In this document: positions 42,801-52,248 of the stretch, piece after piece
Numbering within the stretch: position 1 is the first letter of the stretch
How the letters are laid out: each line of letters starts with the position of its first letter
DNA from: Ulva prolifera
Taxonomy: Eukaryota; Chlorophyta; Ulvophyceae; Ulvales; Ulvaceae
Assembly (NCBI GenBank): GCA_023078555.1
Contig: CM041200.1
Coordinates: forward strand, 8,610,807 to 8,674,806
Length of the DNA stretch: 64,000 nucleotides
Direction of reading: 5' to 3'
Notes under the pieces: generated by a model
Told to the model about the DNA's origin: nothing
Databases searched by the model: none
The model's input: only the letters and a program-made list of their open reading frames with translations
Position numbers and translations under genes: made by a program

Positions 42801-44001
42801 AGGTGTGCATGTCGACTAACACCGGCGCGCCCGAGGTCAGCTGGAAAACCGGCTGTGCAGGGACCCCGTTTGTGTTCGCCAACATCCTGGGGCACCGGTC
42901 CCCAATGTGCCGTGCTATCGACTGACACGGCTCGAGCTCATCTTCATCCATGCTCTCGAGCTGGGCGCAGTGTGCGTGTTCATACAGCACCCACGCCACC
43001 AGCGGGTTCAGGTCCTCTGGGAGGTTGGATGTGGGTCTCTCCCTGCTCCTGGAGGACCCGTGACCCTCCACCGCGGGAGAAGCCTTTCCGGCTGTCCACA
43101 ACTTGGTGCGATGAGGGGACAGCCCAGACATGAAGGAAGCCCAGGCCCACACGACGTGTCGTGGGGTGGAGCAATGAAACACTGCACCGAGAACACCCAT
43201 GTCACTTGTGCACGAATGCGGAGGCCATGCCGCGCACGATGTGGGGACAGCATACGTGACTGCGTTACATAACAACATGCGTGCAGAGAGCACACCGTCT
43301 GGAGGCGGGGGGTCCGGGCCTTTGCGCTTTTCCCCCACGTTGATCTGAGGAAGATCGAACCGCTGGCGAAGTTCCGGATCTCTCTCCGCTGTGATTCTGG
43401 TCTTAGGGAGGCCAGACTCACATACGTGGCCGGTGATCTCAACCTGCACAAATGGCGGCACTGAGTCCTGGCCCCACTCCACAGGTTAGCTGGGCCCCGT
43501 GTCAGTGGACTGGCAGTAAATGCAGATCGCGCTCAGCTGATCCACCAGCACACCGGGCACACACACCTCTTTCTTTCCCAACAGGGGCTTCCACCGCCGG
43601 GGCACAAGGCAGCCATGTGGGGTCTTCCCTGTGCCCTCCCACGAGGACACGAGCATTGCCTGCTCGTGCAGCCAGGAGGAGAGCGCGAGACAGGTAGTGA
43701 CAATCACTTCCTTGGCCGTACCCAGCTCCCTCGTCCGACTCTCCACCACGTCGTCTCGCAGAACCACCCCCAGGGACCACCACACCGACACCCCAGGACC
43801 GGACAGTGGACCGTCGTTGCGGCCGACGCGGGCACGATCCGTAAAACGCCCGTCCCTTGAAATTAAAGTACCCACTACAGGGATTCTCTGAGTACGCATG
43901 CGACCAACGAGTAAGTCTCCGCTGCGAGCGGAAGTAGGCCCATTCTGGGTACTTGACAGTCCTGCAACTGCTGCAGCATGGCGCGGATCCATTGTATGCA
44001 A
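39844..44001 (-). CDS. Large multi-exon transposon protein of unknown function
   Basis: Minus-strand coding blocks follow one another: 44001-about 43510 (GDLLVGRMRTQRIPVVGTLI, CLVPRRWKPLLGKKEVC), 43482-42751 (FVQVEITGHVCESGLPKTRI, NPLVAWVLYEHAHC), about 42700-42500 (LGPWVVAYAAEHPLFDC), 42346-about 41990 (AFNSHIMWACEGLQLT, GVHLFMHAYRRLVAA), 41928-41485 (LWHWALRSWRYLSVVQKD) and about 41410-39844. The last block starts ELNNIPEGILATLPEDLRQP, is basic (RNRRRTGKHEVAKARTKS), passes through about 200 Gly/Ala-rich residues, then an acidic part and a structured end (LHMAATFVSPPG, LTKAERLVRMKSIISAYGL). Splice junctions between blocks are not all resolved, and two genes are possible. No domain was recognised. 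It converges on the protease gene and belongs to the element. Confidence 0.55.
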
Positions 44002-44246
44002 ATAAATATTTTGGTCACTGCCGGAAGCGGAAACTGGTCACGAGCAGCGCAGCTAGGCGAAGGAATACGACGCCAGCAGGGACGCGGTGCACTTAAACGC
44101 CAGGTGAACTCCAAACGCTGGAAGTTAGCCGTATCATACACTATATCCACCGTTTGTCCCTTTCATGAAGCACGACCCAAGTTGGGGGCCCCGAATGCAA
44201 AGGCGCCTGATCACTCGGGTAGGGCAGGGTGAGATCAACCGCGCTG

Positions 44247-44783
44247 GAGCGGTCATTCGCCGAATGGCCACTCTGTACCACCGCATGCATTCGTGTCCAG
44301 GAGGACGGGCGCACGCCTTACCTGGAGCATGATGACGTAACTCCGCCAGAGTGGCCATTCGCCGAATGGCCACTCTGTACCACCGCATGCATTCGTGTCC
44401 AGGAGGACGGGCGCACGCCTTACCTGGAGCATGATGACGTAACTCCGCCAGAGTGGCCATTCGCCGAATGGCCACTCTGGACCACCGCATGCATTCGTGT
44501 CCAGGAGGACGGGCGCACGCCTTACCTGGAGCATGATGACGTAACTCCGCCAGAGTGGCCATTCGCCGAATGGCCACTCTGGACCACCGCATGCATTCGT
44601 GTCCAGGAGGACGGGCGTACGCCTTACCTGGAGCATGATGACGTAACTCCGCCAGAGTGGCCATTCGCCGAATGGCCACTCTGGACCACCGCATGCATTC
44701 GTGTCCAGGAGGACGGGCGCACGCCTTACCTGGAGCATGATGACGTAACTCCGCCAGAGTGGCCATTCGCCGAATGGCCACTC
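44247..44783 (-). repeat. Right subterminal array: six 27-bp near-palindromes, 102-bp period
   Basis: Cores start at 44247, 44349, 44451, 44553, 44655 and 44757. The half-sites equal those of the left array, but the central base is C and not G, so the array is inverted relative to the left one. Spacers of 75 bp (TGGACCACCGCATGCATTCG...) are nearly identical to each other and unrelated to the left spacers. The outermost 44247 unit has two changes. Confidence 0.97.
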
Positions 44784-45317
44784 TGGACCACCGCATGCAT
44801 TCGTGTCCAGGAACCTATGGGCACGCTTTCCCGGCCACCTTTCACAGGGCGACGACCAACACTACAAGGACTGCTGCCGAGCCTGACATACGGACCAACG
44901 CTATCTTGGGCGATGCAAAAAGTCACCGCTGTTGTGAGCCTGCCTCCAGCTTCCTGCCGCTTCGTCTCCTGCCCAAAGTCGATGTCAGTTGCCATGAGTA
45001 TGGGTCCACATATACCTGCACCGTGTCCAATCCAGTCGTTTCCAGATCCGCATGTAGTAATAAAGTAACCAATAGTATCATTCGATCCACTGTCAGCGCG
45101 GGCTTGGCCCGAAGTGACCTCGTATCATGGCAGCCGGCGCAGACATGCGAAGGCCACTTGCAGCGGTAAGGTACGTCCACAGTCCGGCGGAATATACCTG
45201 GGTCGGCGGATGGTTCGGTGCCAAAGTCCAAGGTCCATCCGACTGCTCGCATCCGATGACGTCGGAGAGGTATCAGAGAGTGAACGGACTTTCGGAATCT
45301 GGCGGACGACACCCGGA

Positions 45318-45348
45318 TCCGTTTCAGTGTGTCGCCATTCTCCTAGTG
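45318..45348 (-). repeat. Right terminal inverted repeat of the CACTA element
   Basis: It ends GTGTCGCCATTCTCCTAGTG, the complement of the left end, and is followed by the CTT target duplication at 45349-45351. Confidence 0.92.
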
Positions 45349-45413
45349 CTTGTGTCACAAGGGCAAAGGTGGAGGGGCACATAGCAAGAAGCCTGGAGGG
45401 GCCTTTGTTGTGT

Positions 45414-45784
45414 TACAAGGACAAAGGCAGCAAGTCGGGCAGCACCGCGAAAGGAGCAAGCAGACGAAGCAAACACCAAGACACCCACGAACATCTCACC
45501 CATCACCGGCGCAGCAAGCGACACAGATCCGCAGACCGCCAAGCACACACCCACACACCAGCACACACACGCACAGACCCACACACCCACAAACCCAAAC
45601 CCACAAACGCGCACGCACAAACCCCACGGCCGACACACAACATCACAACCACCAGCACCACAACGCCCGCCGCCGTACGACAGGGCCAAACCCAACACAC
45701 TGCTGCCTGAGGCCGCCCATCATGGCCGCCCGATTGCCGGGGGCCGCCCTGGCCCCAAGACCCACCCCCACCCCACCAAGCCAC
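45414..45784 (-). mobile_element. Retroposon copy 2, close to the right end of the CACTA element
   Basis: It is flanked by a 17-bp direct repeat, AGGGGCCTTTGTTGTGT, at 45397-45413 and 45785-45801. The left side begins TACAAGGACAAAGGCAGCAA, the constant family end. The body shares ATCATGGCCGCCCGATTGC and CGCCGCCGTACGACAGGGCC with copy 1, but stops earlier at the other end. The CA-rich middle differs in length between copies. Confidence 0.85.
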
Positions 45785-45801
45785 AGGGGCCTTTGTTGTG
45801 T

Positions 45802-46625
45802 GATCAAGCACAGCCCAGTGATTCAAGTGGGATGGGCGCAGGGGAAGGGGGAGGGCAACCAGATCTTGTCCAGTATTGAATTGCCAGTGTTGAATTACAG
45901 CCGGTTTTGAACTCTATGTAGGGCTACATATGGCTACTACACCTATGGGGAACTGATATCAGACACAGCTACGCTGCACGCAGCTGGCCATGGATGTGGC
46001 CTCATCGTCACAGGAAGCCGCAGGTACTGTTACAAACGTAACTCACCGGTTGCCTGTGATTAGACTGAGTGGACCCGGGTCATTCTGGCATTCTGAATTG
46101 ATCTTGTCCTGCCTAGGCCACGGGCCTGCTCACCTGTTCTCTTTTGCAATTGCCTGCAGCCAGTCCAAATAGTACACTGGCATGCTCTGATTGCACTGGA
46201 GGTCAAGATTTGGGTCGCAGGCTCGTCTTGAGGGCGGGGCGCCAAGCTCGGCCATCCGTCACCCGAGTCGGGTTGCTTCTTTGTTTCGATGCGGCTGAAA
46301 TTAGAGCGAGAAAAGCCTATACTATGTATGATATACACTCTGTGTCATCGGACCACACGATCCACAAGTGATCGCCACCATGGTGCACTGGCGCCTTTTC
46401 TCACCGGCGGCTTGCAGCAAATCGTGAATCCAGATGTGAATGCTCATACTGGCTGGATCTAAGACGTTGCACCTGCAGCAATCGTGCGGTCTCCCATGGG
46501 AGACATTTGCAGCACAGGCATCAGCTGCCGTTGTAATTCGTGAACTGGTGCAACGCCACCACGCGGCTTGCATCTCCTGCCTGATATGGTGCGACGCCAC
46601 CACACGGCTCATGGGCTGCACCGCT
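45802..46625. other. Intergenic, nothing recognised
   Basis: Short open frames only. A GT-AG-like small frame at 45,990-46,172 has no motif and is not called. Confidence 0.35.
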
Positions 46626-49600
46626 TTAGCTATGCCCCGGCCGCAGCAGATAGAGGCCTTCAAAGTGCTCCACTCCAGCCACCGTTGGCACAGCACATTC
46701 TACCATCGATAAATCATTTTCCATCCTCGCTTTGGAGGCTCCCCCGTTGCTAGACCTGAGCAGTCCAGCCTGCACATGTGGGGGAGCGTATGCTCTGAGG
46801 CTGCCAGCGCTAAATGATGATGGCACTGGCAGCACAGTCTGCTTTTTCAGAACTATGCCAGCACCCGTGGCAGACCAAGCGCTCTGGCGACCAATGCCCG
46901 GACGCGGCTCCATGTTGAGCTGCGCCCGCAAGATGGCACCTGCCGTCAGAGGCGCAGCGTCTGGCAGTGAATGTTCCCTGTGCCCATTCACACTGCCCCC
47001 AGCCTTGAGGTCTTCTGAGAGGCACCCCATCTCCAACTCTTTGGAGCCTGTCGAGGGCCTCTCAGACACATCCACACGCAAACCTCTGTGAGCAGATCTA
47101 GAGAGCCGCATGGAGATGCCCTCCGCTGGTGCTGCTGCACTCCCATCGCTGGGCCGCAATTGCCCATTCAAGGAGCTCCTCCACTCCACACCCCCTGAAT
47201 CCCTGCACGTGGACAAGCATACGCCAGGCGGGACTTCGTAAAGCTCTTCATGCATCACAACCCCAGCAGGCCGGGCCATGGTAACCACACAAACACGCAC
47301 CATCGATCCATCCCGGTCGTCTTTCCGGCACTCTGCAGGGCACCCAAGCAATGCGATGCACACTGTTTAAATTTGTCTCCGTCCGCAGCTACGGGCGCCT
47401 CATCCGTCTGCACCGGCACTGCGCCCGCATGCGAATCGGCGTACAAGCAGTTCTGCTGAAAATGAGGCACACGGTACATGGGGACTCGGCTCGGTTCCAG
47501 GCTCGGAGCATCTTCGCCGTTGGAGTAAGTATCCTGTAATGTATTGCTGCTGTGACGGTGCTGTGCGAGCCGCGTCTTCTTGGCAACCGTTGGCGAACTG
47601 GAGCCATTCCCAAGTGAGGCTGTCCAAGTATGCACTGCCCCAAAATCGTTTGATCCTCTGTCCGGGGCCAGGGAACTGCACAGACCGATCTGTGACTGTC
47701 TGAAACGTGTGGACTGTCCGGCATTGGAGCGAGGGGCATAGAAGCCACAATTCTCGGATGTTTGGACCAGATAGCTGAAGCCACGCGGCAGAGGGACGGA
47801 GTGTTGGCGCTGCAACGCTTTCAGCGCAGTCATCTGCTCTGACCACGTCAAGGACATCTGCGGTGGCGGCAACACCGGCTGACCGGCGTCCGGGCGCAAC
47901 AGGTCCTCGACGTGCATTCCCCCATTGACACAGAGCGATTGGTTCTCCAGAGCACGCCACGCATGCACAGACTGAACCCGGGCGAGCCGCAGCCGGGCAT
48001 GCACAGATGTGTCTGGAGGCGGCACATCCGCATCTCCTAACCGGCGAACCAACTTGACCATTTGCCTCCAGAACCGTTTCAGATACCCGAGCGAGCGGCG
48101 AAGGCCCCAAATGTTGGCAGCAAACATGAGAGTGTTGGCTGTGGTGGCAACTGCGATCTGGACTCCGCGGTTTGCTGGGAGGAGATGCAGTTGCGGACCA
48201 CCGGTGCTGGGGAAGAAGCCGCTGGATCCGCGCAGCACACGCCAGTGCATGACGTGAGAGCAGATGAGGCCAGTCTCGCAGAGCAGGGAGACGGTGTACA
48301 CAGCCACCCGCACCCTGCATGCACAGAGGGCAGCCTCAGAGCCACGATGTGAAAGTGTGCCGGGCAGCAGTACGTGTGTGTCTGTGATTGTATGCAATTG
48401 CAAGCGGCTTGAGCCTCTGCAGAGCATTAGAACCTTGAAGCATGTGATCTTGGACCCATGTACCCTTATTGCACAGTGACAACTCGGAATGATCCGACCT
48501 GTGGCCGATGGCATCCTGCATCGGGTGAGACAACATGGAGCAGGTTCCAGATGTCGGGGTCACATTGTCTGAGGAGACAGCACCAGTCGAGCAATAGCAT
48601 GCCGATGGAGGCTCGACAGCGCAGCCAGCGACAATTCCACCAGTGCGCTGTACCTGGAAGGCACTGTTGAGGGGCAAGCAGCAGGCTGACGATCCAATCA
48701 GAAGTTATACTGTGAGCAGCCCTCTAACACATTGCCACATTTGATAACGCGTACATGTGAATTCTCATTGGTAGCCATGTGGACCGTGCTGCCGAAACAC
48801 ACACCTGTTTACGTGAGTGGTGCCACTAGCCATGAATTTTCCACCACAGGTCAGAACGATGGAGACGAACATTTCAATGGTACTGAGGGACAGATAAGTG
48901 CAGGCAAGCGGCCACAGGTCATCGCAGATGCTGTGCAGGCTAGACCTGCATTGTGGACCTTTCGCCTGCACGTCAGTTGTTGTGTCATACAAAAGCGTAT
49001 GTTTTGGCTTCAATCATTCTAATATGCAGATGTACCATATTGACACACCGTTGAGAGTCCATGCAATCACGAACAGAGCATTCAAGGCTGCAGCGCTCAA
49101 GTTTCCTGATGCAGTTGCGCTTCGCTCAGACAATCCGGCAGCACAGGCAGCAGCTATCCTATTGCGCAATTTGCTTCTTCATTTAAGATTCAGGGCAGTG
49201 ATATGCGAAGCAGGTGGAGTCTCACGTGAAGAAACCAATGCTGGTATGGCAACATTTGTCAGGAAGCAAATGTGGTAGGCGATACCGGCATACCTGGTCC
49301 AGCAGTTTGATTCCCATGTCTATGTCAATGATGTTGTCCAGATGCCTACAGACAGCGGCCAACCCCGAGAAAGCCACATCCAAGCGGGCTTCTAAAAGAC
49401 GATGTGGCGTCACCTGCCATGACTCTGTCGAAACCACACAAGGGAAGTGCATCAAGAAAGTGCTGACAGTGCCAGCTGCAATGTGCCATTTCCAACTTCC
49501 CCATGGTCTCTGCAAACCAAGTGAGTCATATTTCTGCCCTGACAGCGGTGCACAGTGTTTTTGTTGACGTTGGACAAAGTTGCTGATCGTAGGCCATCAA

Positions 49601-49995
49601 CCAGGCAACAGAAGCCACTGGTAAAAACATCAGCAGGCTGGGAGGAGAGGGCACACATTCTGGACCTGTTGGATGAAAGGGCAGACCACAATGTAGATCT
49701 TCAGCAAGTTGTAAGCTGGGCACAGTATCGTAGCGTGGGGTATCGGGCCGTGAAAGTGGACAGCCAAGAGAGCTAACGTGACCACAGCGACATGCGCGAC
49801 GGCAGGAGCAGCAACAATGAAGGGCTGACCTGCCGCAACCCAGCCCCAAACATAGACAACAGTAGTAAGAACCGCTTCCGAGAGTAGACTGATCAAGAAC
49901 CACGTACGCAGGAAACGTGGATTCAGCGAGATGTGTTCCCACTGCTCCGTGGCCGTCAACCGACGAAGGCGATCAAAGCTAGCTCTTACAATCAT
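46626..49995 (-). CDS. Multi-pass membrane protein, function unknown
   Basis: The gene starts at the ATG at 49995 (MIVRASFDRLRRLTATEQWE). The first exon holds about three hydrophobic segments (FLISLLSEAVLTTVVYVWGW, IVAAPAVAHVAVVTLALLAV, YNLLKIYIVVCPFI). Further minus-strand exons: 49515-about 49287 (TFLMHFPCVVSTESW, ending LLDQ^GTATGC); about 49180-49030 (ALNALFVIAWTLNGVSIWY, ending at GTACAT); and about 48,350-47,370, with two more helices (VAVYTVSLLCETGLICSHVM, GVQIAVATTANTLMFAANIW) and a long Ser-rich cytoplasmic region. The stretch 47363-46626 (LSEDLKAGGSVNGHREH, TGAGIVLKKQTVLPVPSSF) probably forms the C-terminus, but the junction near 47,360 is unresolved. About six membrane helices followed by a soluble tail would suit a sensor or transporter; no catalytic motif was seen. 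Confidence 0.55.
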
Positions 49996-51570
49996 AGGCG
50001 GTAGTGACTCGGCGGCTTCATGATCTTGTGCTCGACGACTGGTCTTGCAAACTGCACTTTCTTTGTAAGCAGCTTGGGAGCCGACGTCTACACTAGGTGG
50101 CAGCTACGGCAATGATCTGTTCATTTTAGTAGGAGAGACGATTTGGCTCCTTTGCGGGACCACAGTGTGGAACGATTTGCCCGGCTCGATTCAAAGCGGG
50201 CAACATCGCGGTGGAGGGGACAAGAGGATCTCGCTAGCCAGAAGCTAGCAGCTGAAGCAAACTGAAGTAAACACGTCAACAGTCAGGGGCACATCATGCT
50301 GGCGATGAACTCGTCCTGGCTCCCTACTGGAGTAGCATAATGGAGATGCTCACGCAGGAGCCAACATTTATGGACGCTACCAGGCACTTCAGATTCAGAG
50401 GTGGACGTGTTGTCTGAGGGTTGTATGGGCCAAGTCGGAAGGGAAGTACCGCCGCAGGCATCGCAAAGCAACTTCTCGCAAAACCAGCACATAAGCGCAA
50501 AACAGTCCCAGGTCACCGCAGCCACGCCAGCAACATCACACCCATGCACACAGCACGATACCAGCGCACGACCGCCAACTCCAGCTCCCAGCAGCGCCAC
50601 GAGGACACATCATAATCCCTCAGTGCCCCCGAGCTATGCTATCAATTCGATTGAACTACTTGCAAGTATTAGAAGGGTAAAAGATCTAGAGGTAAAAGGA
50701 GGAGAGTCAGAGTATCTCGCAGATAGTCGCACGAGGAGATCTACTTTGATGGATTGAAATCCTCTGCTGTATATTTCTGCACCCGTTCACTCTTCTTCAG
50801 CACATATGCCACATGGTGCAGGAAGTGTACCTGTACAAGAGCAGGTCGCTCTGCAGGGCTCCGATGGCGGGTTTGCCAGCTGGTGACAGTGCCGCTGCCA
50901 GTGCCGGAGGGTCAGTGGGTGACCTGTGCTCTGCTGTCCTTGCATCTTGACTCCGGGTGTGGGGGGTGGGGCTCTCTTCGCTGCTTGTACCCGGCAGAGT
51001 CCGGGCGGTGACGTATGTAAAGTAATTACTGTACTTAAAGTAAAGTACACTTTACTATCTTTATAAATATAGAATTATTGAGCTGTGCGTATACGCGGGT
51101 ACGTATCCTGAAGAAGACGTTGACAACTCCGAATGAACGGGACCACATGCCGGTGATCGCCTGGGCCCCAAGTGTGCTGGTTGTGTGTGTCTGTGCGGTC
51201 CAATGTGTGCCACGTGTACAAGGACAACTTCCCAGAGGCCCGTGGCACCGCACGGTCGCGATCACTCGTTCGAACCACACGAAGGAACACCGCACATCAT
51301 GATGCACGAAAACGTCACTCAGACACATGCTCAAAACCACACGGCCGTGCACGCCATCACAACCAAAACTCAGATGGCCACCGCCGCAGACAATGCTGGC
51401 CTGGTCCGACTCGGAAGTGGCAGTTCGGGAGTGACGCGCCCGTGCAGCCGACTCGGAATTGTGGTGAGATATCTCACTGCAATTCTATGTAGGGCAAACC
51501 GCCCGGGCTCCCAGATATATACTGAGGCCTCAGTAGATATCTAACAATCTCTGAATCAATACACGTCTGT
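49996..51570. other. No confident gene; dispersed repeat end
   Basis: The segment 51,106-51,152 (GACGTTGACAACTCCGAATG...CGGGACCACAT) matches repeat ends at 3.9 and 8.35 kb. A short T/A-rich patch (AAAGTAATTACTGTACTTAAAG) lies near 51,017-51,065. No exon is supported. Confidence 0.4.
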
Positions 51571-51740
51571 AACCCATGGCGCCCTTATTCCGCCCTTAAC
51601 TTAATGTCGTTCCGCACTTATGCCGCCCTTAATGGCCGCCCTTACCGGGGGGGGTTCGATCCGCTAATGCGTAAGGGCGGATTGTGTGTGGTCGTGTGTA
51701 AGTGCGGATTGTGTCATTGCGTAAGGGCGGACTGAACTGA
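51570..51740. repeat. Cluster of inverted CCGCCCTTA / TAAGGGCGG motifs
   Basis: CGCCCTTA-type 9-mers occur several times between about 51,579 and 51,645 (with one CCGCACTTA variant). The reverse complements TAAGGGCGG and TAAGTGCGG occur three times between about 51,670 and 51,732. The whole makes a foldback of about 160 bp with a G-run in the loop. Confidence 0.7.
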
Positions 51741-52008
51741 CCCCTCGCGGCTTTCTTTTCCTCGACTGCGTGGGTTGCACGCCTGTTCACGGGAGATGCC
51801 TCGGCAATCACTGAAGTGCACTCTTTAGGGATCCACTGTAGCAAGCCGTTGCCAATTCCAAATAATTCCAAATAATTCCAAGTCCATTCATGCACGCCAC
51901 GGTGACGATCATCGCGCATGGGTCCAACACGTCAAGTGTCGTGCACTGGCAGTCTATGTCCAAGGCGTCTCCATCATATTCGTGCTTGCTCCAACGACAG
52001 CTGTAGAA

Positions 52009-52059
52009 GATGCCTTCTGCAAGAAGCGCTACCTTGCAAAGCTTCTTGCAGAAGGCATC
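52009..52059. repeat. Perfect 19-bp inverted repeat, 13-nt loop
   Basis: The arm GATGCCTTCTGCAAGAAGC (52009-52027) is exactly complementary to 52041-52059. The loop sequence TACCTTGCAAA recurs 30 bp downstream at about 52,077, as if part of the hairpin had been duplicated. Confidence 0.9.
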
Positions 52060-52193
52060 CTTGTATCGACCCATGGTACCTTGCAAACATTACGCAGGCA
52101 ACGTGTCATGATGATGACGCCTGAACGTCATGACGCGCGTCCATGGTTACTGCCGCTGCATGTGGGCGGTGCATGTGCTTCAGCAGTCTCGAT

Positions 52194-52248
52194 ATGTCGG
52201 GGGTGCATTTTGACAGCGTCTGACGCTCCCAAAATGCACCCCCGACAT
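52194..52248. repeat. Perfect 19-bp inverted repeat with inner hairpin
   Basis: The arm ATGTCGGGGGTGCATTTTG (52194-52212) is exactly complementary to 52230-52248. The 17-nt loop contains a further AGCGT/ACGCT pair, so nearly the whole 55 bp folds. It could be a small precursor-RNA hairpin or a MITE. Confidence 0.9.

Larger units (their letters stand above)
26868..45348. mobile_element. Large CACTA (EnSpm/CMC) DNA transposon, 18.5 kb, apparently complete
   Basis: The left end reads CACTAGAAGAATGGCGACAC and the right end, reverse-complemented, reads CACTAGGAGAATGGCGACAC. Over 31 bases 27 match. Both ends are flanked by the trinucleotide CTT (26865-26867 and 45349-45351), the 3-bp target duplication typical of CACTA elements. 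Inside are two subterminal palindrome arrays, a Tnp2/Plavaka-like transposase, an Ulp1-type protease protein, and minus-strand accessory genes. Transposase and protease frames look open with consistent splice phases. The size is at the large end for the superfamily. The outward flanks carry unrelated sequence, apart from a retroposon just beyond the right end. Confidence 0.92.

Noticed and set aside
44134-45068. 220- and 279-residue frames over the right palindrome array
   Set aside because: The 102-bp unit is a multiple of three without stops, so both strands read through. The content is only the repeated array.
27154-45329. Alternative element ends at CACTAAATTTCGGATCCG (27,154) and CGGATCCGTTTCAGTG (near 45,329)
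   Set aside because: They share CGGATCCG and GTCCGCC, but the flanks give no matching 3-bp duplication. The CACTAG pair further out has longer identity and CTT on both sides. The inner similarity may be a subterminal repeat.
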